DNA of 64,000 nucleotides from an uncultured Dehalococcoidia bacterium (GCA_951813255.1 OX638353.1:620001-684000); one strand, 5' to 3'. Counted from the stretch's first letter, positions 27,316 through 35,756 are shown. Numbers and translations are program-made. Notes: generated by a model not told the origin, from the letters alone.

Positions 27316-27593
27316 CGCCCACTCGTCATTCCCGCGGAGGCGGGAACCCACGGCCCGGACTCCATCCCAAGTCACCACTCCCTAGCAACCAGCCACCACC
27401 CCCGTCATTCCCGCGAAGGCGGGAACCCACGGCCCGGACAATTTGAGCGAGAACCGACCCCCAAGCAATCACCCGCCCACTCGTCATTCCCGCGGAGGCG
27501 GGAACCCACGGCCCGGACTCCATCCCAAGTCACCACTCCCTAGCAACCAGCCACCACCCCCGTCATTCCCGCGAAGGCGGGAACCCACGGCCT
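27316..27593. repeat. Tandem duplication of a block carrying paired palindromic repeats
   Basis: A block of about 120 bp occurs twice with a 158-bp period (about 27316-27435 and 27474-27593). Each block has two copies of a palindromic unit, GTCATTCCCGCGG/AAGGCGGG followed by AACCCACGGCC, starting at 27324, 27403, 27482 and 27561. The unit folds as a short stem CCCGC/GCGGG. These are REP/MITE-like intergenic elements. Confidence 0.85.
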
Positions 27594-27637
27594 GAACTCG
27601 ATGGCAAGTCCACTCGCCCGAAACCCCAACCACCACT

Positions 27638-27901
27638 CGTCATTCCGGCTCAGGCCGCAAACCCAGAAGACGTGTCCAGTGACAACACCCCCTTCTTCCC
27701 AGCACCCACCACCCATCATCCCACTGAAATAACAACCCCCTCCCGAAGTCGAAGGACCCCCGGCTAGCTAGCCCAACACCCCTTCCTCCCGGTGCCGCTG
27801 CGCCGCCCTGCGCAGGCAGGAACCCACGTAACCCGGACCACCATCGCCAATTACCATCCCACACCGCCACGCCCGGTCATTCCTGCGGAGGCAGGAACCC
27901 A
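27638..27901. repeat. Degenerate members of the same palindromic repeat
   Basis: Three decayed copies: near 27638-27665 (GTCATTCCGGCTCAGGCCG), near 27800-27826 (half copy with GCAGGCAGGAACCCA) and near 27876-27901 (GTCATTCCTGCGGAGGCAGG). The rest of this stretch holds no recognisable gene. Confidence 0.65.
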
Positions 27902-27922
27902 CCCTCCCATGACATTTCCCCC

Positions 27923-27953
27923 TTTACAAGTCACCGCACACCCGTTCTATACT
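27923..27953 (+). promoter_or_regulatory. Possible promoter for the ribbon-helix-helix gene
   Basis: TTTACA (27923-27928) and TATACT (27948-27953), 19-nt spacer, about 90 nt upstream of the ATG at 28046. Good boxes, slightly long spacing. Confidence 0.45.
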
Positions 27954-28045
27954 ATCCCCAGACACAACAACTAAGGAGCCCATCACCCCACACCCAAACC
28001 TGCCCTGCCCCGATACAACTCCCAAACCAAAGGAGCCAAACCCCA

Positions 28046-28219
28046 ATGCCCAAAACCACCCCCGTCCTGCACAAGACCGTGAGGGTCGTCGTCTCCCTCT
28101 CCCCTCCCGAATACGAGCGCTGGGAACGCATCGCCACTGAACACGAACTCCGTGTCCCCGAGTTCGTGCGTCTCGTCATGACTCAAGCCATCCGCAACGA
28201 GGAGAAAGCGCAGAAATAG
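28046..28219 (+). CDS. Small ribbon-helix-helix (CopG-like) protein
   Basis: A 57-residue protein: strand KTVRVVVSLSPPEYERW, helix ERIATEHEL, turn RVPEFVRLVMTQAIRNEE. This is the ribbon-helix-helix layout of CopG/Arc-type DNA-binding proteins, which bind DNA as dimers and often serve as antitoxins or autoregulators. AAGGAG lies 11 nt before the ATG and a plausible promoter is upstream. No toxin gene follows; instead the 11-bp-periodic repeat element begins 127 nt downstream. It is also possible that it regulates a distant target. Confidence 0.7.
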   Translation: MPKTTPVLHKTVRVVVSLSPPEYERWERIATEHELRVPEFVRLVMTQAIRNEEKAQK

Positions 28220-28345
28220 CCATGCCGTACATCTCCACACCCACCATCCCTGCTGTGAGTCCGGCGCACACCGGATCAAGCAGGGCCGCGCCCGCTATTT
28301 ACTTGCAGTTGGCAGTCAAAATAAGAATTCCCCCAGCCTCCACCG

Positions 28346-28577
28346 TTCCCTCAAAGCTGGCCCCTAGCTGCGCAGTTGCCATTCCCATGCTACGGGACTG
28401 CGCCGGGAGTGCCACCGGAATGCCATGGGAGTTGCACGGGAATGCACTCGGAATGCCACGGAAGTTGCACCGTTTGTCTACCGGAATGCCACGGGAATGC
28501 TACAAGCCCTGCAACATCTTGCAACCCCAGCTACCACCGCGCGACCACAGTCTCGCCCTTGTACCCGCCCCCAGCTA
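28346..28577 (-). repeat. 11-bp-periodic repeat element, copy 1
   Basis: Read on the minus strand, positions 28503 down to 28383 consist of exactly eleven 11-bp units related to GTGGCATTCCC. Unit 3 is a divergent GTAGACAAACG that is preserved in the second copy. Flanks on both sides (a CCAGCTTTGAGGG end near 28350 and a GGCGAG-CTGTGGTC end near 28540-28560) also match copy 2 at 53976-54216, which lies in the opposite orientation. By hand alignment about 95 of 121 array bases agree. I found no convincing gene in it. Confidence 0.8.
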
Positions 28578-28635
28578 CGAAAAGAACGTCATTCTCCAAG
28601 CCACCTCGCATCCGATGCCCGGTGACCCGTCCTTA

Positions 28636-29934
28636 TCACCCGCCCCGGTTCAGGTGCGACTGCGCCTCCCGCGTCGTCGGCAGAGGCCCCGTCCCCGTGT
28701 AGTACTGCACCCCGCACACCAGCAACTCCTCCGCCGGGAACTTGGTGATGACCTCGCACCCGTCCGCCGTCACCACCAGTTGCTCCTCAATCCGCGCCGC
28801 CGACCACCCGTCCGTCGCCGGCCAGAAGGTCTCCAAGGCGAAGGTCATCCCCTCCTCAATGGTCTCCGGGGCATCCAGCGATACATACCGGCTGAAGATG
28901 GGCTTCTCCCAGATCGAGAGCCCCACCCCGTGCCCGTACTGCAGCGCAAACGCTGCCTCCTCGCTGGGGAACCCGAACTCCTGCGCCCGTGGCCACAGGT
29001 TCACCACCTCCGCCGTCGTCACCCCCGGCCTGACGATGTCGATGGACTGGTCCAATATCTCCCGCGCCTTCTTGTAGGCATCCCGCTGCGCTGGCGACGC
29101 GCTTCCAATGGCCAGCGTCCGGTAGTAGCACGTCCGGTAGCCCATGTAGCTGTGCATGATGTCGAAATAGGCCGGGTCCCCAGGACGCAGTATCCGGTCC
29201 GTGAAGTTGTGCGGATGCGGGTTGCACCGCTCCCCGGATATCGCATTGATCCCCTCCACATGCTCCGACCCCATCTCGTACAGGGTCTTGCTCGCCATCG
29301 CCACCGCCTCATTCTCCCGCACCCCCGGACGCAACGCCCGGTACAACTCGTCATAAGTCGCGTCCACCAAGCTGCAGGCCATGTTCAGCAGCGATATCTC
29401 ATCCTCCGTCTTCACCCTGCGACAGTTCAGCATCAACTGCTGCCCGTCCACCACGTTCAAACCAGCCGCCTGCAAAGCAAAGATCACCGCAGGCTCGGCA
29501 ATATCCACCCCCAGGGGCTCGTTCTGCAGCCCCCGCTCCTCCAGTTCAATCTTGATTTTCTGCGCTACATCCTCAGCCAGTCCTGCTTCCGGAGGAGTCG
29601 CCCCCCGCAGGGTGGAGATGCCGTACCGCGATCGCTCCTCCCCCAGCCAGGGACAGTACATCTGATGATGCCGCGCCGCCGACCCGAAGTCCCACAAAAT
29701 GGGATCGTCGTCCTGCGCCAGCAGCGTGAACCGCACCAGCTTGTCCATGGCCCAAGTGCCGATGGCAGTGGCCGTCAGGTAACGTATGTTGTTCATGTCA
29801 AAGCACAACACCGCCCCCAGCTCCGACTCCTTCAACGCGGCTTTCGCCTTGCCCAAGCGCTCCGTCCGCAAACGGTCAAAATTAATCCGCTCCGCCAGGT
29901 CCGTCCCCATCGCCCCAAAGGTCCTAAGCGTCAC
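28636..29934 (-). CDS. M24 (pita-bread) family protein, Xaa-Pro aminopeptidase/creatinase/DddP-like
   Basis: A 432-residue protein of the M24 fold. The N-terminal domain (FDMNNIRYLTATAIGTWAMDKLVRF, DPILWDFGSA) resembles creatinases and DMSP lyase DddP. The C-terminal pita-bread domain shows YFDIMHSYMGYRTCYYRTLAIG, QYGHGVGLSIWEKP, MTFALETFWP and RIEEQLVV. These supply one Asp, the His and two Glu of the five-ligand metal site, but the second Asp (normally in D-x-x-R) is Tyr. Loss of a ligand argues against an ordinary dinuclear peptidase. GGAGGGGG precedes the GTG start. The substrate is unknown. Confidence 0.75.
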   Translation of the reverse strand: MTLRTFGAMGTDLAERINFDRLRTERLGKAKAALKESELGAVLCFDMNNIRYLTATAIGTWAMDKLVRFTLLAQDDDPILWDFGSAARHHQMYCPWLGEERSRYGISTLRGATPPEAGLAEDVAQKIKIELEERGLQNEPLGVDIAEPAVIFALQAAGLNVVDGQQLMLNCRRVKTEDEISLLNMACSLVDATYDELYRALRPGVRENEAVAMASKTLYEMGSEHVEGINAISGERCNPHPHNFTDRILRPGDPAYFDIMHSYMGYRTCYYRTLAIGSASPAQRDAYKKAREILDQSIDIVRPGVTTAEVVNLWPRAQEFGFPSEEAAFALQYGHGVGLSIWEKPIFSRYVSLDAPETIEEGMTFALETFWPATDGWSAARIEEQLVVTADGCEVITKFPAEELLVCGVQYYTGTGPLPTTREAQSHLNRGG

Positions 29935-29974
29935 TTGTCCCCCTCCTGCCTGCCAACCGTCATTCTTTCCCCAC

Positions 29975-30010
29975 CGTCATTCCCGCGAAGGCGGGAACCC
30001 ACGGCCCGGA
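29975..30010. repeat. Isolated copy of the palindromic repeat
   Basis: A full copy of the GTCATTCCCGCGAAGGCGGG...AACCCACGGCCC unit, between two minus-strand genes, 2.4 kb from the tandem block at 27.3-27.6 kb. Confidence 0.8.
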
Positions 30011-30038
30011 CTTTTTGCCAATCTCAGCCTGTCGAAGC

Positions 30039-30923
30039 CTACTCCGGCTCCTCACCCGACAACCGCCTCAGCATCTCATGGAAAATGATGAAGTCATATT
30101 TCGACAACCCCATTCCCCGCGCCGTGGTCAGCATCTGGTTCGTCACCGCCGCCGTATTCAGGGGCACTCCCAGTTCATGCCCCATCTCCAGCGCCAACTG
30201 CAAGTCCTTCTGTATCATCGTCACATCGAAAAGCGCTTCCTGGTCCCAGTTCCCAATCAGAGGCGCCCGGTACTTCAACATCGGAGAAGCCGCCACGCTA
30301 TTCACCATCGCCTCCAATGCCAGGTGTAGGGGTATCCCGCTCCGCTCCGCCAGCAGCAACCCCTCAGCGAAAGCCAGCACCTGCACCGGCAGACTCAGGT
30401 TGATGGCGATTTTCATAGCAGCCGCCTGCCCGTTCTCCCCCACATGGGTAATCGTAGGCCCAATATCCTTCAGGTACGGCGTCACCCGCTCCAGAGTCCC
30501 CGCGTCTCCGCCCACCATGAACGAAAGTGTCCCCGCCTCCACCGTCACCGCACTCCCCGACACCGGCGCATCCAGCATCGCAGCGCCCATAGTCGCCACC
30601 CGCGCTGCCAAGTCCCGGCTGACCGACGGGCTCACAGTGCTCATATCGACATACACCTTCCCCGGCCCCATCCCCGCCAGCACCCCGTCATCCCCCTCAG
30701 CAACAGCCAGCAGCGCACCATCATTCGCCATCATGGAAAAAATAACTTCCGAAGATTCAGCCACCGCCCGGGGCGTATCCGCCAGCGCCATCCCCATATC
30801 CACCAGCCAGTGCGCCCGGGCCCGCGTCCGGTTGTATCCGGTCACACGGTGTCCAGCATCCAGCAACCGTCGCGCCATCCGCCCGCCCATTGTCCCCAGA
30901 CCCACAAATCCCAAATCGGCCAT
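30039..30923 (-). CDS. 3-hydroxyisobutyrate dehydrogenase-family NAD(P)-dependent oxidoreductase
   Basis: A 294-residue beta-hydroxyacid dehydrogenase. Rossmann motif GFVGLGTMGGRMARRLL at the N-terminus, YNRTRARA after strand 2, substrate loop LDAPVSGSAVTVEAGTLSFMVGG, and the catalytic Lys in GQAAAMKIAINL; the C-terminal all-helical domain follows. The ATG at 30923 follows GGGAGG by 5 nt and starts right at the Rossmann strand. Family members oxidise 3-hydroxyisobutyrate, tartronate semialdehyde or similar acids; the substrate cannot be told. Confidence 0.88.
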   Translation of the reverse strand: MADLGFVGLGTMGGRMARRLLDAGHRVTGYNRTRARAHWLVDMGMALADTPRAVAESSEVIFSMMANDGALLAVAEGDDGVLAGMGPGKVYVDMSTVSPSVSRDLAARVATMGAAMLDAPVSGSAVTVEAGTLSFMVGGDAGTLERVTPYLKDIGPTITHVGENGQAAAMKIAINLSLPVQVLAFAEGLLLAERSGIPLHLALEAMVNSVAASPMLKYRAPLIGNWDQEALFDVTMIQKDLQLALEMGHELGVPLNTAAVTNQMLTTARGMGLSKYDFIIFHEMLRRLSGEEPE

Positions 30924-31063
30924 CACGCCTCCCAATAAGTTCTCCAGTACGAACGCAAACTAGGATACCAAATGCCCGCGGAGTGAGAGTAGAGCGCGTG
31001 AAAGTAGAAAGAAAGGAGAGTAGTAGAAAGGACGCAGTCGACAGGCAAAGCCCGCTTGACGGC

Positions 31064-31978
31064 CTACACCATGAAGACGGGGTCGTCGTCGGTGACGGTA
31101 CGGGTCTCGGACGCGATGCCCTCCCGGATGTACCGCGGCAGGGCGAACAAGCCGTGGCAGCTCACACCGTCAAGATAGCGCAGGTCACCGGTGATGCGGG
31201 ACCGGGCCACCTGCACGAAATCATCGGAACCTGGAAGAGAAGTCGCAGGGTCCGATACAGCCATCGTAAAACCCCACGGCGTCATGAAGGAGGGCACATA
31301 AACAGTATAGGGACGAATCTCAGGGAACAACCCGCTCAGGGTCTGGGCGATGGGTGTGAAGCACTCAGTGTAGTTGATCAGGCCAGCCGGGCCGGACTGG
31401 GTGACCAGTATCCCACCTGGATTCAGCCTCTGGGACGCAGTCTCGTAGAACTCGCGGGTGTAAAGAAGGTAAGCAGACCCGCCCTCCATGGGGTCCACCA
31501 AGTCCAGCACGATCACGTCGTAGGTCTCGTCGGTCTCAGCGAGGTAACCGCGGGCGTCCTGATGCAGCAACTTTACCCTGGGGTCTTCAAAAGAACCTTG
31601 GTGATGCTGCGGTAGAAAGCGGCGGCACAAGTCCACCACCTCCTTGTCCAAGTCAATCATGGTGACCTTTTGCACGGACCGGTGGGCCAGCACCTCGCGC
31701 AAGGTGGTGCCCTCTCCACCGCCACCAATGAAGACCGACTTGGGGTCGGCATGGCTCAGCAGCGCAGGGTGTACAAGGCACTCATGGTAGACGTGCTCGT
31801 CGAACTCGGTCGACTGGGTCTTGCCGTCCAGCACCAGACAGCGGCCGAATTCCTCCGATTGGAGAATATCCACCCTCTGATAGGCCGTCTGACCCGTATA
31901 GACCACATCCCTGATCCTGTACAGCATCGACAGGTCAAGGCTCACTACTTCGAAGTGCCATTTACCGGAGGCGTCCAT
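31064..31978 (-). CDS. speE: Aminopropyltransferase (spermidine synthase family, thermospermine-synthase-like)
   Basis: A 304-residue polyamine aminopropyltransferase: VLDGKTQSTEFDEHVYHECLVH, FIGGGGEGTTLREVL (decarboxylated-AdoMet binding), VTMIDLDKEVV, and the active-site loop VIVLDLVDPMEGGSAYLLYTREFYE. Ordinary spermidine synthases have D-S-S/T-D-P in this loop; D-L-x-D-P-x-E-G-G with LYT is the pattern of ACL5-type thermospermine synthases. It may therefore make thermospermine or another long polyamine. TAGGAG precedes the ATG. It lies 19 nt after speD, which supplies decarboxylated AdoMet. Confidence 0.85.
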   Translation of the reverse strand: MDASGKWHFEVVSLDLSMLYRIRDVVYTGQTAYQRVDILQSEEFGRCLVLDGKTQSTEFDEHVYHECLVHPALLSHADPKSVFIGGGGEGTTLREVLAHRSVQKVTMIDLDKEVVDLCRRFLPQHHQGSFEDPRVKLLHQDARGYLAETDETYDVIVLDLVDPMEGGSAYLLYTREFYETASQRLNPGGILVTQSGPAGLINYTECFTPIAQTLSGLFPEIRPYTVYVPSFMTPWGFTMAVSDPATSLPGSDDFVQVARSRITGDLRYLDGVSCHGLFALPRYIREGIASETRTVTDDDPVFMV

Positions 31979-31997
31979 ACGCTCCTAGCCGAGATAG

Positions 31998-32366
31998 CTA
32001 ACGTGCTGGGACGAACTGAGGCAGCAGTCCCCGTTTGAGCTCCACTATGGATGGGTTCTGCGATTCCAACTGTTCAATGATGAACTGGGCTGCCTCCTGT
32101 GGCTTGATCGACGTGCCACAGGTGAATATATCGGCGGCCGCATACCCATATTCAGGCCAAGTGTGGATACAGAGGTGGGATTCGGCGATAGCTACGATGC
32201 CGGTAACACCTTGGGGATAGAACTGGTGGAAGGATTCGCCGAGGATCTGGGCTCCTACACCATCCGCAGCGCTTATCATCACGCTCTTAATGTAGGAAAG
32301 GTCGTCCAGCAGTTGCGGGTTACATCCCTTGAGCTCCAACATGACGTGGGTGCCTAGTGCATTCAA
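31998..32366 (-). CDS. speD: S-adenosylmethionine decarboxylase proenzyme
   Basis: A 122-residue pyruvoyl enzyme (EC 4.1.1.50) providing the aminopropyl donor for polyamine synthesis. LNALGTHVMLELKGCN is the family N-terminus; the self-cleavage site is in IAESHLCIHTWPEYGYAAADIFTCG, where Ser becomes the pyruvoyl group after Glu-Ser cleavage and the His and Cys are catalytic. The start is placed at a TTG (32364-32366) because similarity begins there; the open frame to 32429 adds an unrelated Cys/Arg-rich leader. Operon with the aminopropyltransferase downstream. Confidence 0.9.
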   Translation of the reverse strand: MNALGTHVMLELKGCNPQLLDDLSYIKSVMISAADGVGAQILGESFHQFYPQGVTGIVAIAESHLCIHTWPEYGYAAADIFTCGTSIKPQEAAQFIIEQLESQNPSIVELKRGLLPQFVPAR

Positions 32367-32486
32367 CCCCCTTTGCCTCCCATTGGATTTTGGACACCAG
32401 AAGGCGGATTTTAGACACCGTGGTCCCATTTAGCAATAGGGCCCAACTGGCTGAGGAAACCTGAAAGGCTGTCGGCGGTACTTCGC

Positions 32487-33518
32487 CTACGCCAGAAGCT
32501 CCTGCAACAACCCCGGGTCGCAGTGTTGCTCCAGTAGTTGAGCATAGTGCTTGGCTTTCCGCCGGTGGTACACCGTGCCCCAAGAGATGAGCCCCCCGGC
32601 TGCCTTCGCCGTGGCATGGGTGTCGGCCTCCACCACCAGCAGCGGGACCTCCTGCTCCTGGGCCTCATGGAATACATAAGGTATCGGCTGGTGACCTCCG
32701 GTCAGCACCAGACACGTCATCTCGCTGCCCAAGGCCGCCAGTTGTATGTCTGGACGGTCACCACGCACCACAACCGCTTGGTCTCGGAAACGCCCGAAGT
32801 AGGTTACTCCTGGGTCCATGAGGTTGCCCCCAATGAGCACACGACAGACTAGGTCGTCGGTCTTATCCTTGCCCAACACCCACTGAGCGTCGAGGTTGCT
32901 AGCAAGCTGGCCGACCGTGGGAGACAGCATCACTCGGTCCTCGGGAACTACGCCCAACAAACGGTCAAGGCCATCCAGCGCATCGGTATGAATTCTGGAT
33001 ATGCCCTCGCGCACCCGGTAGGGAGGCACGGCGTTGACCAGCAATCCACATAGCCGTTGACGCAGCGGGCGCAACTCGGCACTGAGCCGGTCCGTTTCCG
33101 TGGTGGCTGCGTAGTCGACCATGGCTACTACCGCCCCCCCAACCGCTTCGGCCAACGCCCCACACAGAGTCCATGTCCTAGCATCCTCCCCCTGCGGTGG
33201 TGATACCTCTACGACCAGCCGATACCCGAGATCGGACACCTTGGTGGCAAACTGCGCTAGGGCCGCGCTTAACTCCCCGATGCTCTCGCCGTCCGGGTTG
33301 ATACGCGGAATTGTCAGGCCCCGGCCGTCTCCCGAGGACTGAATCGGCAAGCCCGTTCCGATGAGATATTCACTGTCGAAGTCTTGGCTTCCTCCTTCTG
33401 GACCCACCCGCAGATAGGCCGTGCTGTGTCCCTTCTCAGACCATAGGGATAACAGAGCGGCAGCTAGAGCGGTCTTGCCCACCCCGCGCCTGTTGGATGC
33501 CAGAAGAATTACGTCCAT
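32487..33518 (-). CDS. P-loop protein with DRTGG domain (phosphotransacetylase N-terminal-like)
   Basis: A 343-residue protein: N-terminal dethiobiotin-synthetase-like P-loop (VILLASNRRGVGKTALAAALLSLW), switch-like regions YRLVVEVSPPQGED and VVAMVDYAATTET, then a DRTGG domain (RGDRPDIQLAALGSEMTCLVLTGGHQPIPYV). It resembles the stand-alone N-terminal regulatory part of phosphate acetyltransferases and related proteins of unknown role. The ATG at 33518 starts at the P-loop strand; the longer frame to 33563 is not supported. A TATACT box precedes it. Divergent from def. Confidence 0.72.
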   Translation of the reverse strand: MDVILLASNRRGVGKTALAAALLSLWSEKGHSTAYLRVGPEGGSQDFDSEYLIGTGLPIQSSGDGRGLTIPRINPDGESIGELSAALAQFATKVSDLGYRLVVEVSPPQGEDARTWTLCGALAEAVGGAVVAMVDYAATTETDRLSAELRPLRQRLCGLLVNAVPPYRVREGISRIHTDALDGLDRLLGVVPEDRVMLSPTVGQLASNLDAQWVLGKDKTDDLVCRVLIGGNLMDPGVTYFGRFRDQAVVVRGDRPDIQLAALGSEMTCLVLTGGHQPIPYVFHEAQEQEVPLLVVEADTHATAKAAGGLISWGTVYHRRKAKHYAQLLEQHCDPGLLQELLA

Positions 33519-33650
33519 GAATGAAAGAATCTGTAGTATAGTCCGAATTCTAGCACACCCCATTCTCGCAGCAGCGACCCAAGCGGTCCGTTCAACCTCA
33601 TTCAGCGGACATACGGGCGCCTATGCAAGCGCAAAGTGCTAGGCTCTCCC

Positions 33651-33680
33651 TTTACAGGTGGAATACCCGTTGGATATACT
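33651..33680 (+). promoter_or_regulatory. Sigma-70 promoter for def
   Basis: TTTACA (33651-33656) and TATACT (33675-33680) with an 18-nt spacer. The predicted start, near 33687, leaves a leader of only about 20 nt, holding AGGAGG, before the GTG at 33706. Confidence 0.7.
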
Positions 33681-33705
33681 CAGACATCCATGTCAGGAGG
33701 TTCCT

Positions 33706-34224
33706 GTGTCTGTACTGCCAATGCGCTTTATGCCCGATCCGGTATTGAGGCACAAGGCTAGTCGCGTCACTTCTGTGACCGCAGACATCCGTAAATTGGC
33801 CGAAGACATGGTGGAGACTATGCACACCAATGCTGGTGTGGGCTTGGCTGCTCCCCAAGTGGGTGTGGCGAGGCGCGTCATAGTCATCCAACTGCCCGAT
33901 GACGAAGAGCCTAGGGTGTATGTGAACCCGGAAATCACCCAGCGTGACGGCGAACGCCAAGTCGAGGAAGGTTGTCTCAGCATCCCAGGTTACCGCGGGA
34001 TGGTGAACCGCTCCGAGCGTGTACGTGCCAAGGCCTTGGACAAGAATGGTCGCTTGGTCCGCATCAAGGCCGACCAGCTTCTGGCCCAAGCCTTGGAGCA
34101 TGAGATCGACCACCTGGACGGTATTCTCTACATCGACCGCCTCGTGGACCGGAACAGCCTTTGGAAGATTGACGAGGCACCCCAGCAAGAGGCTGAAGAG
34201 GAAGAGCCAGCCTACGCAGGGTAG
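33706..34224 (+). CDS. def: Peptide deformylase
   Basis: A 172-residue metalloenzyme (EC 3.5.1.88) removing the formyl group from nascent proteins. All three motifs are present: GVGLAAPQVG, EGCLSIPG and QALEHEIDHLDG (metal Cys and two His, catalytic Glu). AGGAGG lies 5 nt before the GTG at 33706; upstream extension of the frame would overlap the promoter. A Glu-rich tail follows residue 160. It precedes the CCA-adding enzyme gene by about 100 nt. Confidence 0.93.
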   Translation: MSVLPMRFMPDPVLRHKASRVTSVTADIRKLAEDMVETMHTNAGVGLAAPQVGVARRVIVIQLPDDEEPRVYVNPEITQRDGERQVEEGCLSIPGYRGMVNRSERVRAKALDKNGRLVRIKADQLLAQALEHEIDHLDGILYIDRLVDRNSLWKIDEAPQQEAEEEEPAYAG

Positions 34225-34329
34225 CAGGCGTTCTCTGCATACTGGCCCATAGTCGGACTGACAACAGGTATTACCATCATCTCTCTTTCCCACCTCAGCG
34301 ACTTCTTCCGTGGTCGCGGTGAAGCCTAC

Positions 34330-35751
34330 TTGGTCGGCGGTTTTCTGCGGGACTCCATCGTCAGTAAGGCCGCCAGCGATATCGACATAGTTGTCCCACG
34401 CGATCCCTTTGCCGAAGGTAGGGATCTAGCCGCGTCCTTCGGTGGCCACGCCCTTCCCATAGGGCAAGACCACGGCTTGGCGCGCGTTATCCTCCCTGCA
34501 TCAGGAGGCAACTGCATACTCGACATAACCGGTATGAGGGGCGGCTCCCTCGAGGCCGACCTTGCCCTGCGTGATTTCACCGTGGATGCCATGGCCCTTG
34601 CACTGGATGTTTGGAGCGATGAGTTCCCCATCGAATCGGTCATCGACCCTCTGGGAGGTCTGCGGGATCTCGAAGCCGGCATCGTGCGGATGGTGTCTCC
34701 CAAAGCTTTCAGCGACGATCCCTTACGTATGTTGCGCGCAGTGTCCCTAGCTGCCAGGTTGGGCTTCTCCCTGGAGGCCTACACCCGGGCCGCCATCCGG
34801 CAGTCCGCTCCCTCGGTCACCTCCGTCGCCAGCGAGCGCGTGCGGGGGGTATTCTGCGACATCCTCGCAGCGGACGGAGCCAAATCCAATCTTGCCCTCT
34901 TGGACGAACTAGGCCTACTGTGCGCTATAATCCCTGAGCTTGAAGAGGCAAAAGGGGTGAGGCAACCCCACGAGCACTATTGGGACGTGTTTTGGCACTC
35001 CCTGCAAGCGGTGGAGGGTGCCGAGCGTGTGACACGCGACGCCCCACCCCCCTTCGTGCCATGGGGAGAGGAGCGGGAGGAGTACTTTGCCCAGGATTCT
35101 GGAGACAATCTGCGCCGTCGTACGTTGCTGAAACTGGGCTGCCTGCTCCACGACGTCGCCAAGCCCCGCACCAAGACTATCGACGAGAATGGACGTACCC
35201 GTTTCTTTGGACACCACACGATGGGCGCTGAGATGACGCTGGAGATCATGCGCCGTCTGCGCTTCAGCGCCGCCAACACCGAGGCTGTCTGCCTCATGGT
35301 GCAGAATCACCTGCGTCCTGGGCAAATGAGCCAAGGAGAGGACCTAGCCACCCCTCGAGCCATCCATCGCTTCTTCCGCGATGTAAAAGGTTCCACCATC
35401 GATACCCTGTACCTTAGTTTTGCCGACTACCTCGCGGCCCGTGGCCCTGATCTAGTGGAGGCGGACTGGCGGAGGCACGCTGGCAAAGTCAGTCACATCC
35501 TGGCTGAAGGGATGCGTCCTGAAGTCAACCCCGCACTCCCCCCGTTGGTGAATGGCCACGACCTGATGAACATCTTCAGACTGCCACCAGGGCCGCGCGT
35601 AGGTGAGTTGCTGGAACAGGTAAGGGAGGCCGAGGCCGCAGGGGAGGTGAGCAGTCCCGAAGAAGCCATCGCTTGGATCGAACGCTCCTTGGGAGACCGC
35701 GCCGCTCAGGGCCTTGTAGCAATGTCATCCCCACGGCGTGCTGAAGGCTAA
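34330..35751 (+). CDS. cca: tRNA nucleotidyltransferase / poly(A) polymerase family with HD domain
   Basis: A class II nucleotidyltransferase. VGGFLRDSIVS and ASDIDIVVPRDP (the D-x-D metal site) lie at the very start, then RDFTVDAMAL, DPLRMLRAVSLAARLGF, and an HD phosphohydrolase domain with CLLHDVAKPRTK and RFFGHHTMGAEM. It adds or repairs the tRNA CCA end. The start is problematic: the TTG at 34330 removes most of the first conserved strand (in-frame EAYL precedes it), and the open frame reaches back to 34225 with only CTG, ATT or ATC codons. The true start may be one of these rare codons near 34258-34279. SecD follows after 5 nt. Confidence 0.85.
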   Translation: MVGGFLRDSIVSKAASDIDIVVPRDPFAEGRDLAASFGGHALPIGQDHGLARVILPASGGNCILDITGMRGGSLEADLALRDFTVDAMALALDVWSDEFPIESVIDPLGGLRDLEAGIVRMVSPKAFSDDPLRMLRAVSLAARLGFSLEAYTRAAIRQSAPSVTSVASERVRGVFCDILAADGAKSNLALLDELGLLCAIIPELEEAKGVRQPHEHYWDVFWHSLQAVEGAERVTRDAPPPFVPWGEEREEYFAQDSGDNLRRRTLLKLGCLLHDVAKPRTKTIDENGRTRFFGHHTMGAEMTLEIMRRLRFSAANTEAVCLMVQNHLRPGQMSQGEDLATPRAIHRFFRDVKGSTIDTLYLSFADYLAARGPDLVEADWRRHAGKVSHILAEGMRPEVNPALPPLVNGHDLMNIFRLPPGPRVGELLEQVREAEAAGEVSSPEEAIAWIERSLGDRAAQGLVAMSSPRRAEG

Positions 35752-35756
35752 CGGCA

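Noticed and set aside
27316..27593. Regular repeats that might be a CRISPR array
   Set aside because: The units are palindromic REP-like sequences inside a two-fold duplicated block; the spacers are themselves duplicated and no cas genes are present.
28222..30963. A 913-residue open frame on the plus strand
   Set aside because: It lies antisense to two clear genes (the M24 protein and the hydroxyacid dehydrogenase) and through the 11-bp repeat element; its translation is Pro/Arg/Ser-rich without any homology. High GC keeps the antisense frame open.
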